Shown one piece after another: positions 8,211 through 16,711 of a stretch of 64,000 nt of DNA; within the stretch, counting starts at the first letter, position 1, and each line of letters begins with the position of its first letter. The position numbers and the translations under genes are program-made. The notes beneath the pieces are model-generated. The model did no database searches, had not been told where the DNA came from, and was given only the letters and a program-made list of their open reading frames with translations. This stretch comes from Mycolicibacterium chlorophenolicum (GTDB taxonomy: Bacteria > Actinomycetota > Actinomycetes > Mycobacteriales > Mycobacteriaceae), in the NCBI RefSeq assembly GCF_001044235.1, contig NZ_JYNL01000020.1, forward strand, positions 739,785 through 803,784, read 5' to 3'.

Positions 8211-10379
8211 TCACAGCATGCAGCTGACGCAACCCTCGACTTCGGTTCCCTCCAAAGCCATCTGACGCAGCCGGATGTAGTACAGCGTCTTGATGCCCTT
8301 GCGCCACGCGTAGATCTGCGCCTTGTTGAAGTCGCGGGTGGTCGCGGTGTCCTTGAAGAACAGCGTCAGGCTCAGCCCCTGGTCCACGTGCTGGGTGGCC
8401 GCGGCGTAGGTGTCGATGATCTTCTCGTAACCGATCTCGTACGCGTCCTGGTAGTACTCCAGGTTGTCGTTGGTCAGGTACGGCGCCGGGTAGTAGACGC
8501 GGCCGATCTTGCCTTCCTTGCGGATCTCGATCTTGCTGGCCACCGGGTGGATCGAGCTCGTCGAGTGATTGATGTAGCTGATCGATCCCGTCGGCGGAAC
8601 CGCCTGCAGGTTCTGGTTGTAGATGCCGTGCTCCTGCACCGACTCCTTCAGCCGCTTCCAGTCGTCCTGGTTCGGGATCCGGATGCCCGCGTTCGAAAAC
8701 AGGGTGCGAACAGCTTCCGTTTTGGGCTCCCACACCTGATCGGTGTACTTGTCGAAGAACTCCCCCGACGCGTACTTCGAGCGTTCGAACCCGCCGAACG
8801 CCGAGCCCCGTTCGATCGCAATGCGATTCGACGCGCGCAGCGCGTGGTAGAGCACGGTGTAGAAGTAGATGTTGGTGAAGTCGACGCCTTCTTCGGAGCC
8901 GTAGAAGATCCGCTCACGGGCGAGGTAGCCGTGCAGGTTCATCTGCCCGAGCCCGATCGCGTGAGACTCGTTGTTGCCCTGCTCGATCGAGGGCACCGAC
9001 CAGATGTGGGTCTGATCGCTCACTGCGGTCAGCGCCCGGATGGCCACCTCGATGGTCTGCGCGAAGTCCGGCGAATCCATCGCCTTGGCGATGTTCAGTG
9101 AGCCGAGGTTGCAGGAGATGTCCTTGCCCACCCTGGCGTAGCTCAGGTCCTCGTTGAACAGCGACGGGGTCGACACCTGCAGGATCTCCGAGCACAGGTT
9201 GCTGTGGGTGATCTTGCCTTCGATCGGGTTGGCCCGGTTCACCGTGTCCTCGTACATGATGTACGGGTAACCCGACTCGAACTGCAGCTCGGCCAGCGTC
9301 TGGAAGAACTCACGCGCCTTGATCTTCGTCTTGCGGATGCGCGCGTCGTCGACCATCTCGTAGTACTTCTCGGTCACCGAGATGTCGGCGAACGGCACCC
9401 CGTAGACGCGCTCGACGTCGTACGGCGAGAACAGGTACATGTCCTCGTTCTTCTTGGCCAGCTCGAACGTGATGTCCGGGATCACCACACCGAGGCTCAG
9501 CGTCTTGATGCGGATCTTCTCGTCGGCGTTCTCGCGCTTGGTGTCGAGGAACCGGTAGATGTCCGGGTGGTGCGCGTGCAGGTACACCGCGCCGGCACCC
9601 TGACGCGCGCCCAGCTGGTTGGCGTAGGAGAACGAGTCCTCGAGCAGCTTCATGATCGGGATGACGCCGGAGCTCTGGTTCTCGATGTTCTTGATCGGCG
9701 CGCCGTGCTCGCGAATGTTGCTCAGCAGCAGGGCGACTCCGCCACCGCGCTTGGACAGCTGCAGTGCCGAGTTGATCGAGCGCCCGATGGACTCCATGTT
9801 GTCCTCGATGCGCAGCAGGAAGCACGACACCGGTTCACCGCGCTGCTTCTTGCCCGAGTTGAGGAACGTCGGGGTGGCCGGCTGGAAGCGGCCGTCCATG
9901 ATCTCGTCGACGAGCTTCTCGGCCAGAGTCGTGTCGCCGGAGGCCAATGTGAGCGCCACCATCACCACGCGGTCCTCGAAGCGCTCCAGGTAGCGCTTCC
10001 CGTCGAACGTCTTGAGCGTGTACGAGGTGTAGTACTTGAACGCGCCGAGGAAGGTCGGGAACCGGAACTTCTTGGCATACGCGCGATCCAGCAGCGTCTT
10101 GACGAAGTTGCGGGAGTACTGGTCGAGCACTTCGCGCTCGTAGTACTCCTTCTCGATCAGGTAGTCGAGCTTCTCATCCTGGCTGTGAAAGAACACCGTG
10201 TTCTGATTGACGTGCTGCAGGAAGTACTCCCGCGCGGCCTGCACATCCTTGTCGAACTGGATCCTGCCGTCGGCGTCATACAGATTCAGCATCGCGTTCA
10301 GGGCGTGATAATCCATCTCGCCCGGGAGCGCGTGTACGCCGGTGGTTACAGGTTCTGCAGCTGTGACGGTTGGTGGCAC
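8211..10379 (-). CDS. nrdE: ribonucleotide reductase class Ib large subunit
   Basis: 722 residues from a GTG at 10379, with AAGGA about 7 nt upstream; M. tuberculosis NrdE has 725. It reduces ribonucleoside diphosphates with NrdF supplying the Mn/Fe radical. Visible landmarks: PVSCFLL near residue 200, HSNLCSEIL with the radical cysteine, [30 protein letters not shown] near 600, and the C-terminal redox pair CVSC that is recharged by NrdH. It overlaps nrdI by 34 bp, so translation is probably coupled. No nrdF lies in this window, unlike the M. tuberculosis order, where nrdF2 is three genes downstream. Confidence 0.97.
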   Translation of the reverse strand: MPPTVTAAEPVTTGVHALPGEMDYHALNAMLNLYDADGRIQFDKDVQAAREYFLQHVNQNTVFFHSQDEKLDYLIEKEYYEREVLDQYSRNFVKTLLDRAYAKKFRFPTFLGAFKYYTSYTLKTFDGKRYLERFEDRVVMVALTLASGDTTLAEKLVDEIMDGRFQPATPTFLNSGKKQRGEPVSCFLLRIEDNMESIGRSINSALQLSKRGGGVALLLSNIREHGAPIKNIENQSSGVIPIMKLLEDSFSYANQLGARQGAGAVYLHAHHPDIYRFLDTKRENADEKIRIKTLSLGVVIPDITFELAKKNEDMYLFSPYDVERVYGVPFADISVTEKYYEMVDDARIRKTKIKAREFFQTLAELQFESGYPYIMYEDTVNRANPIEGKITHSNLCSEILQVSTPSLFNEDLSYARVGKDISCNLGSLNIAKAMDSPDFAQTIEVAIRALTAVSDQTHIWSVPSIEQGNNESHAIGLGQMNLHGYLARERIFYGSEEGVDFTNIYFYTVLYHALRASNRIAIERGSAFGGFERSKYASGEFFDKYTDQVWEPKTEAVRTLFSNAGIRIPNQDDWKRLKESVQEHGIYNQNLQAVPPTGSISYINHSTSSIHPVASKIEIRKEGKIGRVYYPAPYLTNDNLEYYQDAYEIGYEKIIDTYAAATQHVDQGLSLTLFFKDTATTRDFNKAQIYAWRKGIKTLYYIRLRQMALEGTEVEGCVSCML

Positions 10380-10804
10380 GTCTGGTCCTTCCGGGATTGG
10401 GCCCAAAAATCGTTCAGGCCCGCGCGGACGGCGAAGACGTCGTCCGTGGTGCCCATCAGTTCGAAGCGGTACAGGTACGGGACGCCGCACTTGCGGGAGA
10501 CGACGTCCCCCGCGTAGCCGAATTCGGCGCCGAAATTGGTGTTGCCCGCGGCGATGACACCGCGGATCAACGACCGGTTGTGTTCGTTGTTGAGGAAAGC
10601 GATCACCTGCTTGGGGACGTATCCCCCGCGATCGGGATCGGGACCGTTGGCGTGCCCTCCTCCATAGGTGGGGAGGATGAGCACATACGGCTCGTCGACC
10701 TGGATCTGTTCCTTGAGGGGAATCCGGACGGCAGGCAGCTCGAGCTTTTGTACGAACCGATGCGTGTTCTCCGACACGCTGGAGAAGTAGACCAGGTTGC
10801 TCAC
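10346..10804 (-). CDS. nrdI: flavodoxin-like NrdI
   Basis: 152 residues. The GTG at 10804 has a strong GAGAGGAG about 6 nt upstream; the longer ATG start lacks one. NrdI is a small FMN protein that delivers the oxidant for assembling the dimanganese-tyrosyl cofactor of NrdF. FMN-binding elements: [16 protein letters not shown] at the start, LPTYGGG in the middle, and ASGNTNFG-like [12 protein letters not shown]. It lies between nrdH (45 bp upstream) and nrdE (overlap). Confidence 0.95.
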   Translation of the reverse strand: MSNLVYFSSVSENTHRFVQKLELPAVRIPLKEQIQVDEPYVLILPTYGGGHANGPDPDRGGYVPKQVIAFLNNEHNRSLIRGVIAAGNTNFGAEFGYAGDVVSRKCGVPYLYRFELMGTTDDVFAVRAGLNDFWAQSRKDQTCHQPSQLQNL

Positions 10805-10849
10805 GTCCACTCCTCTCGGTCGATGCATCGGATGAATCGTCAGATGGGC

Positions 10850-11092
10850 CTAGGCGGTGACGGCGGACGCGCCGGCCAAGGTCTTGATGCGGTCCGGGCG
10901 GAACCCCGACCAGTGGTCATTGCCGGCCACCACGACGGGTGCCTGCAGGTAACCGAGCGCCATCACGTAGTCGCGCGCCTCGGAATCCACGCTGATGTCG
11001 ACGACGTCGTAGGTCACGCCCGCCTTGTCGAGCGCCTTGTAGGTGGCGTTGCACTGAACGCAGGCCGGCTTGGTGTACACGGTGACAGTCAT
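10850..11092 (-). CDS. nrdH: glutaredoxin-like NrdH
   Basis: 80 residues, thioredoxin-fold electron donor to NrdE. The redox motif is Cys12-Val-Gln-Cys15 ([14 protein letters not shown]); the family's C-terminal WSGFRPD signature is present at about 61-67. It is the first gene of nrdHIE. A leader of up to about 190 bp separates it from the NrdR-like boxes. Confidence 0.96.
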   Translation of the reverse strand: MTVTVYTKPACVQCNATYKALDKAGVTYDVVDISVDSEARDYVMALGYLQAPVVVAGNDHWSGFRPDRIKTLAGASAVTA

Positions 11093-11278
11093 CTGCGGGC
11101 TCCCTCAGCGAAAGTTTTCATCAACAACGGGCGTTCTCGTGGTCACTGCACACCTCATCCGACGATCAGCTGGCCGGGCGATCCACCCTCCCTGCCCTCA
11201 ACGCCGATCCGAGGAAGGAACTTCCCCCGGAACCTCCGCCGAGCGCAGATCGCGCTTTTCGTCGCCCTCCACCCTAGA

Positions 11279-11294
11279 GCACTAGATGTTGTGC
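11279..11294. promoter_or_regulatory. NrdR-like box 1
   Basis: GCACTAGATGTTGTGC fits the NrdR consensus (CAC-W-A-T-A-T-A-T-W-GTG) at all but two core positions and is symmetric. It lies 187 bp upstream of nrdH. Confidence 0.6.
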
Positions 11295-11310
11295 CTCGTT
11301 AGTAGAGCAC

Positions 11311-11326
11311 ACACAAGATGGCCTTA
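11311..11326. promoter_or_regulatory. weaker second NrdR-like box
   Basis: ACACAAGATGGCCTTA keeps the left half of the NrdR motif. It is 32 bp from box 1, about three helical turns, the spacing known for paired NrdR boxes. The right half is poor. Confidence 0.4.
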
Positions 11327-11493
11327 ATAACACGTTTGGAATTTTGCCTGGTCAACGCGGTGTGTCGCGACGATTTCGGCGTGTCGCAGATCACATCAGG
11401 GCCCTCGCGCATCCATGTCTCAGGTCTACCAGGACCCACTGACAACACCGGCGTCGCCGGCGCCGCGCCTTCTCACGCCCAGCAAACGACAAA

Positions 11494-11523
11494 GCCCGGC
11501 ATTGCTCAGAAGCAAAGCCGGGC
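11494..11523 (-). terminator. intrinsic terminator of the FMN reductase gene
   Basis: On the minus strand GCCCGGC, a spacer that itself pairs (TTGCT with AGCAA), and GCCGGGC are followed by TTTG. It begins 20 nt after the stop at 11543. Confidence 0.75.
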
Positions 11524-11542
11524 GGTGCCGTTGAGGTGTGGG

Positions 11543-12085
11543 TCAGCCGATTTCGGCGACCAACTTGCCGACGATGTCGCGCAGCTTGGCCGCGACCTCG
11601 GCGCTCTCGCGCGGGTGCTTTCCGTCGAGCGTCTGGGTCGGCAGCGACAGCTCGAGGTCCTCGACCACCCGGGGCCCGGCGATGCCGAACGACTTGCGGG
11701 TCTCGTCGTGCGCCCACACGCCGCCGTACTGGCCCAGCGCGGCGCCGATGACGGCCAGAGGCTTGTCCTTGAGGGCGCTGTTGCCGTACGGCCGGGACAA
11801 CCAGTCGATCGCGTTCTTCAGCACGCCGGGGATGCTGCCGTTGTACTCCGGGGTGACGACCAGCGCCGCGTCGGCGCGGGCTGCGGCGTCGCGCAGCGCC
11901 GCCACCACCTCGGGGACCGACTCGTTGTCGATGTCCTCGTTGTAGAAGGGCAACTCGCCCAACCGGTCGAAGCGCTCGAAGGTCACCCCCGCGGGGGCCG
12001 TTTCGGCCGCCAGGTCGGCGAGCTGGCGGTTCACCGACGCCTCTCGCAGACTTCCCACCAGAACCAATACCGTGCTGTCTGCCAC
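11543..12085 (-). CDS. NADPH-dependent FMN reductase (Rv3054c-like)
   Basis: 180 residues from a GTG at 12085, preceded by GGAAGGGA. Flavodoxin-like fold: LVGSLREASVNRQLAD binds the FMN phosphate; TPEYNGSIPGVLKNAIDWLS is the family signature. It probably reduces quinones, FMN or azo compounds with NAD(P)H. It is divergent from a TetR gene, with a 24-bp palindrome between them, so it is the likely target of that regulator. Same place and order as Rv3054c in M. tuberculosis. Confidence 0.9.
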   Translation of the reverse strand: MADSTVLVLVGSLREASVNRQLADLAAETAPAGVTFERFDRLGELPFYNEDIDNESVPEVVAALRDAAARADAALVVTPEYNGSIPGVLKNAIDWLSRPYGNSALKDKPLAVIGAALGQYGGVWAHDETRKSFGIAGPRVVEDLELSLPTQTLDGKHPRESAEVAAKLRDIVGKLVAEIG

Positions 12086-12124
12086 TTCGTTCCCTTCCGT
12101 CGTCGCGGTCGATACTCGCAGAGT

Positions 12125-12148
12125 TTAACCGGACCGCAGTCCGATTAA
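12125..12148. promoter_or_regulatory. TetR operator candidate
   Basis: TTAACCGGAC-N4-GTCCGATTAA: 9 of 10 positions of each arm match. It lies between the divergent FMN reductase and TetR starts, just upstream of the TetR -10. Confidence 0.65.
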
Positions 12149-12160
12149 TTCCGGCTGAGT

Positions 12161-12166
12161 TAAAGT
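12161..12166 (+). promoter_or_regulatory. -10 box of leaderless TetR gene
   Basis: TAAAGT, 6 nt, then the GTG at 12173. Confidence 0.5.
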
Positions 12167-12172
12167 TGCCAG

Positions 12173-12781
12173 GTGAGCGTCTCCGACGGCCTGACGACCC
12201 TGTCCGTCAGCGAGCCCGGACCCCCGGAGCGGGGAGACGCTGCGCGTAACCGGGCACTGCTTCTGGACGCGGCGCGCCGGCTGGTCTCCGAACACGGCGC
12301 CGAGGCGGTCACCACCGATGACATCGCGGCCGCCGCAGGCGTCGGCAAGGGCACGTTGTTCCGCCGGTTCGGCAGCCGCGCCGGGCTGATGATCGTGCTG
12401 CTCGACGAGGACGAGAAGGCCCTGCAGCAGGCGTTCCTGTTCGGGCCGCCGCCGCTGGGCCCCGGCGCTGCGCCGGCCGACCGGCTGCGGGCCTACGGCC
12501 GCGAACGCCTCGCGTTCGTCGACACCCACCACGCGCTGCTCTCCGATGTGGGCCGAGATCCGCAGATGCGGTACAACGCCCCGATGATGCTGCACCACAG
12601 CCACGTTCGGATGCTGTTGGACCAGGCACACACGAGCGGCGATCTGGATGCGCAGACCACCGCGCTGCTGGCCCTGCTCGACGCCGACTACGTCCGCCAC
12701 GAGACCACCGAACGCGGACGCACCCTGGGCGACCTCGGCGACGCATGGGACACGCTGGTCGGCAAACTCTGCGGGACATGA
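12173..12781 (+). CDS. TetR-family regulator (Rv3055-like)
   Basis: 202 residues. HTH at about 25-65 (AVTTDDIAAAAGVGKGTLFR). The C-terminal domain is typical TetR_C with many helices and no recognisable ligand motif. The GTG start is leaderless. It overlaps dinB2 by 4 nt (ATGA), so the two are co-translated; the divergent FMN reductase is a second likely target. Autoregulation through the 24-bp palindrome is expected. Confidence 0.88.
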   Translation: MSVSDGLTTLSVSEPGPPERGDAARNRALLLDAARRLVSEHGAEAVTTDDIAAAAGVGKGTLFRRFGSRAGLMIVLLDEDEKALQQAFLFGPPPLGPGAAPADRLRAYGRERLAFVDTHHALLSDVGRDPQMRYNAPMMLHHSHVRMLLDQAHTSGDLDAQTTALLALLDADYVRHETTERGRTLGDLGDAWDTLVGKLCGT

Positions 12782-13851
12782 GTTCGCCGGCGCAGTGGAT
12801 CCTGCACGTCGATCTGGATCAGTTCCTGGCGTCGGTCGAACTGCGGCGCCGGCCCGACCTTGTCGGACTGCCCGTCATCGTCGGCGGGAGCGGTGATCCC
12901 ACCGAAGCCCGCAAGGTGGTCACGTGCGCGTCCTACGAGGCCCGCGCTTTCGGCGTGCGTGCCGGTATGCCGCTGCGGGCGGCGGCGAAGCGGTGTCCCG
13001 ACGCCACGTTCCTGCCGTCGGATCCCGACGCCTACGACGCCGCCTCGGAGCAGGTGATGCAGGCGCTACGCGACCTCGGCCATCCCGTCGAGGTCTGGGG
13101 CTGGGACGAGGCGTACGTGGGCGCCGGTCCGACCGAGGATCCGTTCGACCTGGCGCGCCGCATCCAGCAGACGATCGCCGCGCAGACGGGCCTGACGTGC
13201 TCGGTCGGTATCAGCGACAACAAGCAGCGCGCCAAAGTCGCCACCGGCTTCGGCAAGCCGGCCGGCATCGCGGCGCTGACCGACGACAACTGGATGACCA
13301 TGATGGGTGACCGGCCCGTCGACGCGCTGTGGGGCGTCGGCCCCAAGACCGCGAAGAAGCTCTCCGCCATGGGCATCTCGACCGTCGCCGACCTCGCGGC
13401 CACCGACGCGTCTGCGCTCACGGCCACGTTCGGTCCCACCACCGGGCTGTGGATCCTGCTGCTGGCCAAAGGCGGTGGCGACACAACGGTCAGCGCGGCG
13501 CCGTGGGTGCCCCGTTCCCGCAGCCACGTCGTCACGTTCCCCGAGGATCTGACCGACCGGGCCGACATGGCGACCGCGGTCACCGATCTCGCGCGCCGCA
13601 CGCTGACCGAGATCGTCGACGAGCACCGGGTGGTGACCCGCGTCGCGGTCACGGTGCGCACCGCCACCTTCTTCACCCGCACCAAGATCCGCACGCTGCC
13701 GGCGCCCGGCACCGACCCCGAGATCGTCGTGGGCACCGCGTTGGACCTGCTCGGCGAGTTCGATCTCAGCCGGCCGGTGCGACTGCTCGGGGTCCGGCTG
13801 GACCTGGCGATGACCGAGCGCCCCGTCGCCGCTGTCGGTACCGAGAGCTAG
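12778..13851 (+). CDS. dinB2: Y-family DNA polymerase DinB2 with open steric gate
   Basis: 357 residues. The palm metal ligands are Asp12 (HVDLDQF) and the Asp-Glu of WGWDEAYVG; the thumb and little-finger regions follow, with the HhH segment LWGVGPKTAKKLSAMGI near 190. At the steric-gate position, normally Tyr or Phe after the conserved Phe, the protein has Leu17. M. smegmatis DinB2 carries the same change (Leu14) and is known to use ribonucleotides. No beta-clamp peptide is obvious at the C-terminus. It corresponds to Rv3056 and is translated with the TetR gene. Confidence 0.93.
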   Translation: MSSPAQWILHVDLDQFLASVELRRRPDLVGLPVIVGGSGDPTEARKVVTCASYEARAFGVRAGMPLRAAAKRCPDATFLPSDPDAYDAASEQVMQALRDLGHPVEVWGWDEAYVGAGPTEDPFDLARRIQQTIAAQTGLTCSVGISDNKQRAKVATGFGKPAGIAALTDDNWMTMMGDRPVDALWGVGPKTAKKLSAMGISTVADLAATDASALTATFGPTTGLWILLLAKGGGDTTVSAAPWVPRSRSHVVTFPEDLTDRADMATAVTDLARRTLTEIVDEHRVVTRVAVTVRTATFFTRTKIRTLPAPGTDPEIVVGTALDLLGEFDLSRPVRLLGVRLDLAMTERPVAAVGTES

Positions 13852-13863
13852 CGTCACGTTTCG

Positions 13864-15030
13864 ATGCTGCAGACAGTCGCGGTGCGCGGGTACCGCTCGC
13901 TCCGGGATCTCGTGGTGCCTCTGCGCCGGCTGACCGTCGTCACCGGAGCCAACGGCACCGGCAAGTCCTCGCTCTACCGCGCGCTGCGCCTGCTCGCCGA
14001 CTGCGGTCGCGGTGAGGTGATCGGGTCCTTCGCCCGCGAGGGCGGTGTCGAGTCCGCGCTGTGGGCCGGCCCCGAGCAGCTCGCCGGGGCGCGCCGCACC
14101 GGGACCGCTCAGGGCGGCCGGCGCACCCGTCCGGTATCCATCGAATTAGGGTATGCCGCTGATGATTTCGGTTATCTCGTGGACTTCGGACTTCCTCAGG
14201 CAGTCGAGACGGCGTTCGCCCGCGACCCTGAGGTCAAACGGGAACTGATCTTCGCCGGGCCGGTGGCGCGGCCGACCACCACCCTGGTGCGCCGGGTGCG
14301 GGGGCTGGTCGAGGTGGCCTCGGACGGCAGCCGCGGATTCGACGAGCTCTCCCGCAACCTGCCCGCGCACCGCAGCGTGCTGGCCGACTGGGCGGGGGCC
14401 GCACCGGAACTGGTGATGGTGCGGGAACGGCTGCGTGACTGGCGCTTCTACGACGGCTTCCGCGCCGACGCCCACGCTCCGGCGCGCCGGCCGCACGTCG
14501 GTACGCGGACACCGGTGCTCGCCGACGACGGCGCCGACCTCGCCGCCGCGGTGCAGACGATCCTGGAGACCGGCACCGAGGATCTGCACCGCGCGGTGGC
14601 CAGCGCGTTCGACGGCGCCTCGGTCTCGGTGTCGGTCACCGACGGCCTGTTCGATCTCAACCTGCACCAGCGCGGCATGCTCCGGCCGCTGCGCAGCGCC
14701 GAGATCTCCGATGGCACACTGCGTTTCCTGCTGTGGACGGCCGCGCTGCTGAGCCCGCAGCCCCCGTCGCTGATGGTGTTGAACGAGCCGGAGACATCGC
14801 TGCACCCCGACCTGGTCGCCCCGCTGGCCGACCTCATCACCGCGGCCGCCGCCGTGACCCAGGTCGTGGTGGTCACGCATTCGGCGGCGTTGCGCGAGCG
14901 GATCGGCGCGACGCCGATCGGCTCCGACGGCGACGCGTGGGAGATCGAGCTCGTCAAGGACTGGGGTGAGACGAAGGTGTGCGGCCAGGAACTGCTGACC
15001 ACTCCGCCGTGGGACTGGGGCAGGCGATGA
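13864..15030 (+). CDS. AAA/OLD-like ATPase next to dinB2
   Basis: 388 residues, starting 12 nt after dinB2 without a clear Shine-Dalgarno. Walker A GANGTGKSS lies at about 31-39 after RGYRSLRDL; a signature-like SAEISDGTLRFLLW and Walker B LMVLNEPETSLHP follow near 275-310, then VVVVTHSAAL. This is the RecF/SMC-type ABC ATPase layout without coiled coil or nuclease domain, as in many AAA_21 proteins. Place beside dinB2 suggests a DNA-repair role, but this is inference. It is convergent with the SDR gene, with only 3 bp between stops. Confidence 0.8.
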   Translation: MLQTVAVRGYRSLRDLVVPLRRLTVVTGANGTGKSSLYRALRLLADCGRGEVIGSFAREGGVESALWAGPEQLAGARRTGTAQGGRRTRPVSIELGYAADDFGYLVDFGLPQAVETAFARDPEVKRELIFAGPVARPTTTLVRRVRGLVEVASDGSRGFDELSRNLPAHRSVLADWAGAAPELVMVRERLRDWRFYDGFRADAHAPARRPHVGTRTPVLADDGADLAAAVQTILETGTEDLHRAVASAFDGASVSVSVTDGLFDLNLHQRGMLRPLRSAEISDGTLRFLLWTAALLSPQPPSLMVLNEPETSLHPDLVAPLADLITAAAAVTQVVVVTHSAALRERIGATPIGSDGDAWEIELVKDWGETKVCGQELLTTPPWDWGRR

Positions 15031-15033
15031 CAC

Positions 15034-15909
15034 TCAGCGCTGGCGCGGGTGCGGCCGTAAGGCCCGGGTGAAGACGACGTTCACCCGCTCCATCGCCATC
15101 GCGTAGGGCCGCCAGAAGGTGCGCTTGGCGAAGTAGAGCGCACGGATGTCGGCGGAGGTGTACACGAGAAAGTTGTTGCGCACCACGCCGCGCAAGATCT
15201 TGTCCGCAGCGGTCTCCGGCGACACGGCATGCCCGCCGAAGCGATCCGTCCACCACTGCACCCGCGGGTCCTCGCGGTCCACCCCGGCGATGTGAACCGA
15301 TTGCACCAGTGGGGTTTTCACCGCGCCGGGCACCACCACCGACACGCCGATGTCGTGCCGGGCCAGGTCGAAACGCAGGACCTCGGACAGACCGCGCAGG
15401 CCGTACTTGCTCGCCGAATAGGCGGCGTGCCACGGCAGCGCCACCAGGCCGGCCGCCGACGACACGTTGACCAGGTGTCCGCCGCGCCCGGCGGCCACCA
15501 TCGGCGGCAGGAACGTCTCGATGACGTGGATGGGGCCCATCAGGTTGACGTCGATCATCGACTTCCAGTGGTGATGGGTGAGCTGATCGACGGTGCCCCA
15601 GGTCGAGATCCCCGCGATGTTCATCACCACGTCCATCGATCCGTGCCGGGTGTGGATGTCCGCGGCGAATCCGGCGACCGCGTCGTAGTCGGTGATGTCG
15701 AGCGCACGGTGGGCCGGCACCGCGGCGCCCAGCGCCTGCGCGTCGGCCACGGTGGCCGACAGCCCCTCGGCGTCGCGGTCGGTCAGATACAGTTCGGCAC
15801 CCTGAGCCGCCAGCTTCAGCGCCGTCGCACGTCCGATCCCGCTGGCCGCACCGGTGAGGAAGCACCGCTTGTCAGTGAAATAGGCACCGCGCCCGTCGCC
15901 AGAACCCAT
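15034..15909 (-). CDS. short-chain dehydrogenase (Rv3057c-like)
   Basis: 291 residues from the ATG at 15909. NAD(P) motif TGAASGIG at about 19-26, NIAG, catalytic Ser in VNVSSAAGL, YSASK with Tyr and Lys. The long C-terminal extension with FAKRTFWRPYAMAMERVNVVF is basic and amphipathic, as in membrane-associated SDRs. A -10 TAGTGT ends 7 nt upstream, so it is leaderless. Upstream lies the TetR gene, and cyp136 is divergent from that; in M. tuberculosis the three are also neighbours, suggesting a shared lipid or sterol-like substrate (inference). Confidence 0.9.
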   Translation of the reverse strand: MGSGDGRGAYFTDKRCFLTGAASGIGRATALKLAAQGAELYLTDRDAEGLSATVADAQALGAAVPAHRALDITDYDAVAGFAADIHTRHGSMDVVMNIAGISTWGTVDQLTHHHWKSMIDVNLMGPIHVIETFLPPMVAAGRGGHLVNVSSAAGLVALPWHAAYSASKYGLRGLSEVLRFDLARHDIGVSVVVPGAVKTPLVQSVHIAGVDREDPRVQWWTDRFGGHAVSPETAADKILRGVVRNNFLVYTSADIRALYFAKRTFWRPYAMAMERVNVVFTRALRPHPRQR

Positions 15910-15916
15910 GACAGGG

Positions 15917-15922
15917 ACACTA
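15917..15922 (-). promoter_or_regulatory. -10 box of leaderless SDR mRNA
   Basis: TAGTGT on the minus strand, 7 nt, then the ATG at 15909. It lies inside the 39-bp gap to the TetR gene. Confidence 0.45.
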
Positions 15923-15948
15923 CCGGCCGTCCAGCGCACCGATCTCGC

Positions 15949-16584
15949 TCACTCGCCGCGCAGGTCGGCGCCGCCCCAGAGTCCGTACAGCCACAGCCGC
16001 TCGGCGATCTCGGTGGCCCGCGCCGGGTCGACCTCGCGGCCCACGAACGCGCTGTCGCGCGCCAGCGTCATCGACGTGACCGCCGTGAGGGTGCGGACCA
16101 GCGCCGGTAGGTCGTCGGAGATCGGACGCGCGCCCTGGTCCTGCCCGACCAGTCCCACGATCTTGTTGACGACGGTGTCCTGGAAGTCGTCCATGATCTC
16201 GCGGATCTGCGCGTCGGTGCTGCGCGCGAGATTGCAGGCGCCCATGATCGGGTCGTTCGAGGCGAACACCGCGGCCGCGTAACCCACCATCCGGGTGGCG
16301 AACGCCGACGGCGTCTCCCCCGCCTCACGCGGGGCGAAGTCGTGGGTGAGCTGGTCGAGTTCGGCCATCGCCTCGGCGACGATCACGGCGAGCACCGCGT
16401 ACTTGGAATCGAAGTAGAAGTAGAAGCCCGAGCGCGCCACGCCCGCGCGCTCGCTGATCGTGCTCACCGACAGGTCGGCGAACGAGCGCTCCTGCAGCAG
16501 GTCACGCACCGCGGTGATGATGGCGTCCCGCTGCCGATCGCCGCGGCTGCGCCGCGGATCGGTGGTGGCGGGATCGGCTGTCAT
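15949..16584 (-). CDS. TetR-family regulator (Rv3058c-like)
   Basis: 211 residues. HTH at about 30-70 (LSVSTISERAGVARSGFYFY). AAGG lies about 9 nt before the ATG at 16584; an ATG at 16602 would add six residues but lacks this. Upstream in-frame starts would run through the palindrome at 16633-16648. It is divergent from cyp136 and followed by the SDR gene, both likely targets. Confidence 0.88.
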   Translation of the reverse strand: MTADPATTDPRRSRGDRQRDAIITAVRDLLQERSFADLSVSTISERAGVARSGFYFYFDSKYAVLAVIVAEAMAELDQLTHDFAPREAGETPSAFATRMVGYAAAVFASNDPIMGACNLARSTDAQIREIMDDFQDTVVNKIVGLVGQDQGARPISDDLPALVRTLTAVTSMTLARDSAFVGREVDPARATEIAERLWLYGLWGGADLRGE

Positions 16585-16632
16585 GGCAGTCAACCTTGGC
16601 ATCGCGGCGCGCGGGACACAAACTCCGTGAAA

Positions 16633-16648
16633 CTTGACAGGCGTCAAG
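16633..16648. promoter_or_regulatory. TetR operator candidate upstream of cyp136
   Basis: CTTGAC-N4-GTCAAG, a perfect 6+6 repeat between the TetR start (16584) and the cyp136 start (16712). Confidence 0.6.
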
Positions 16649-16711
16649 AGTCTCGACCAGGATGGTCGCCAGTGACATCGACCACAGTCACCCTCAGTCA
16701 GGAGTGTGAAG

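Larger units (their letters stand above)
11093..11542 (-). other. 450-bp intergenic region upstream of nrdHIE
   Basis: Holds the presumed nrdHIE promoter and leader (11093-11326), two NrdR-like boxes, then about 170 bp without visible signals, and the terminator of the FMN reductase gene (11494-11523). No credible coding sequence is seen on either strand. Confidence 0.6.

Noticed and set aside
9204..10517. 437-codon plus-strand frame opposite nrdE
   Set aside because: Antisense to a conserved ribonucleotide reductase; no domain.
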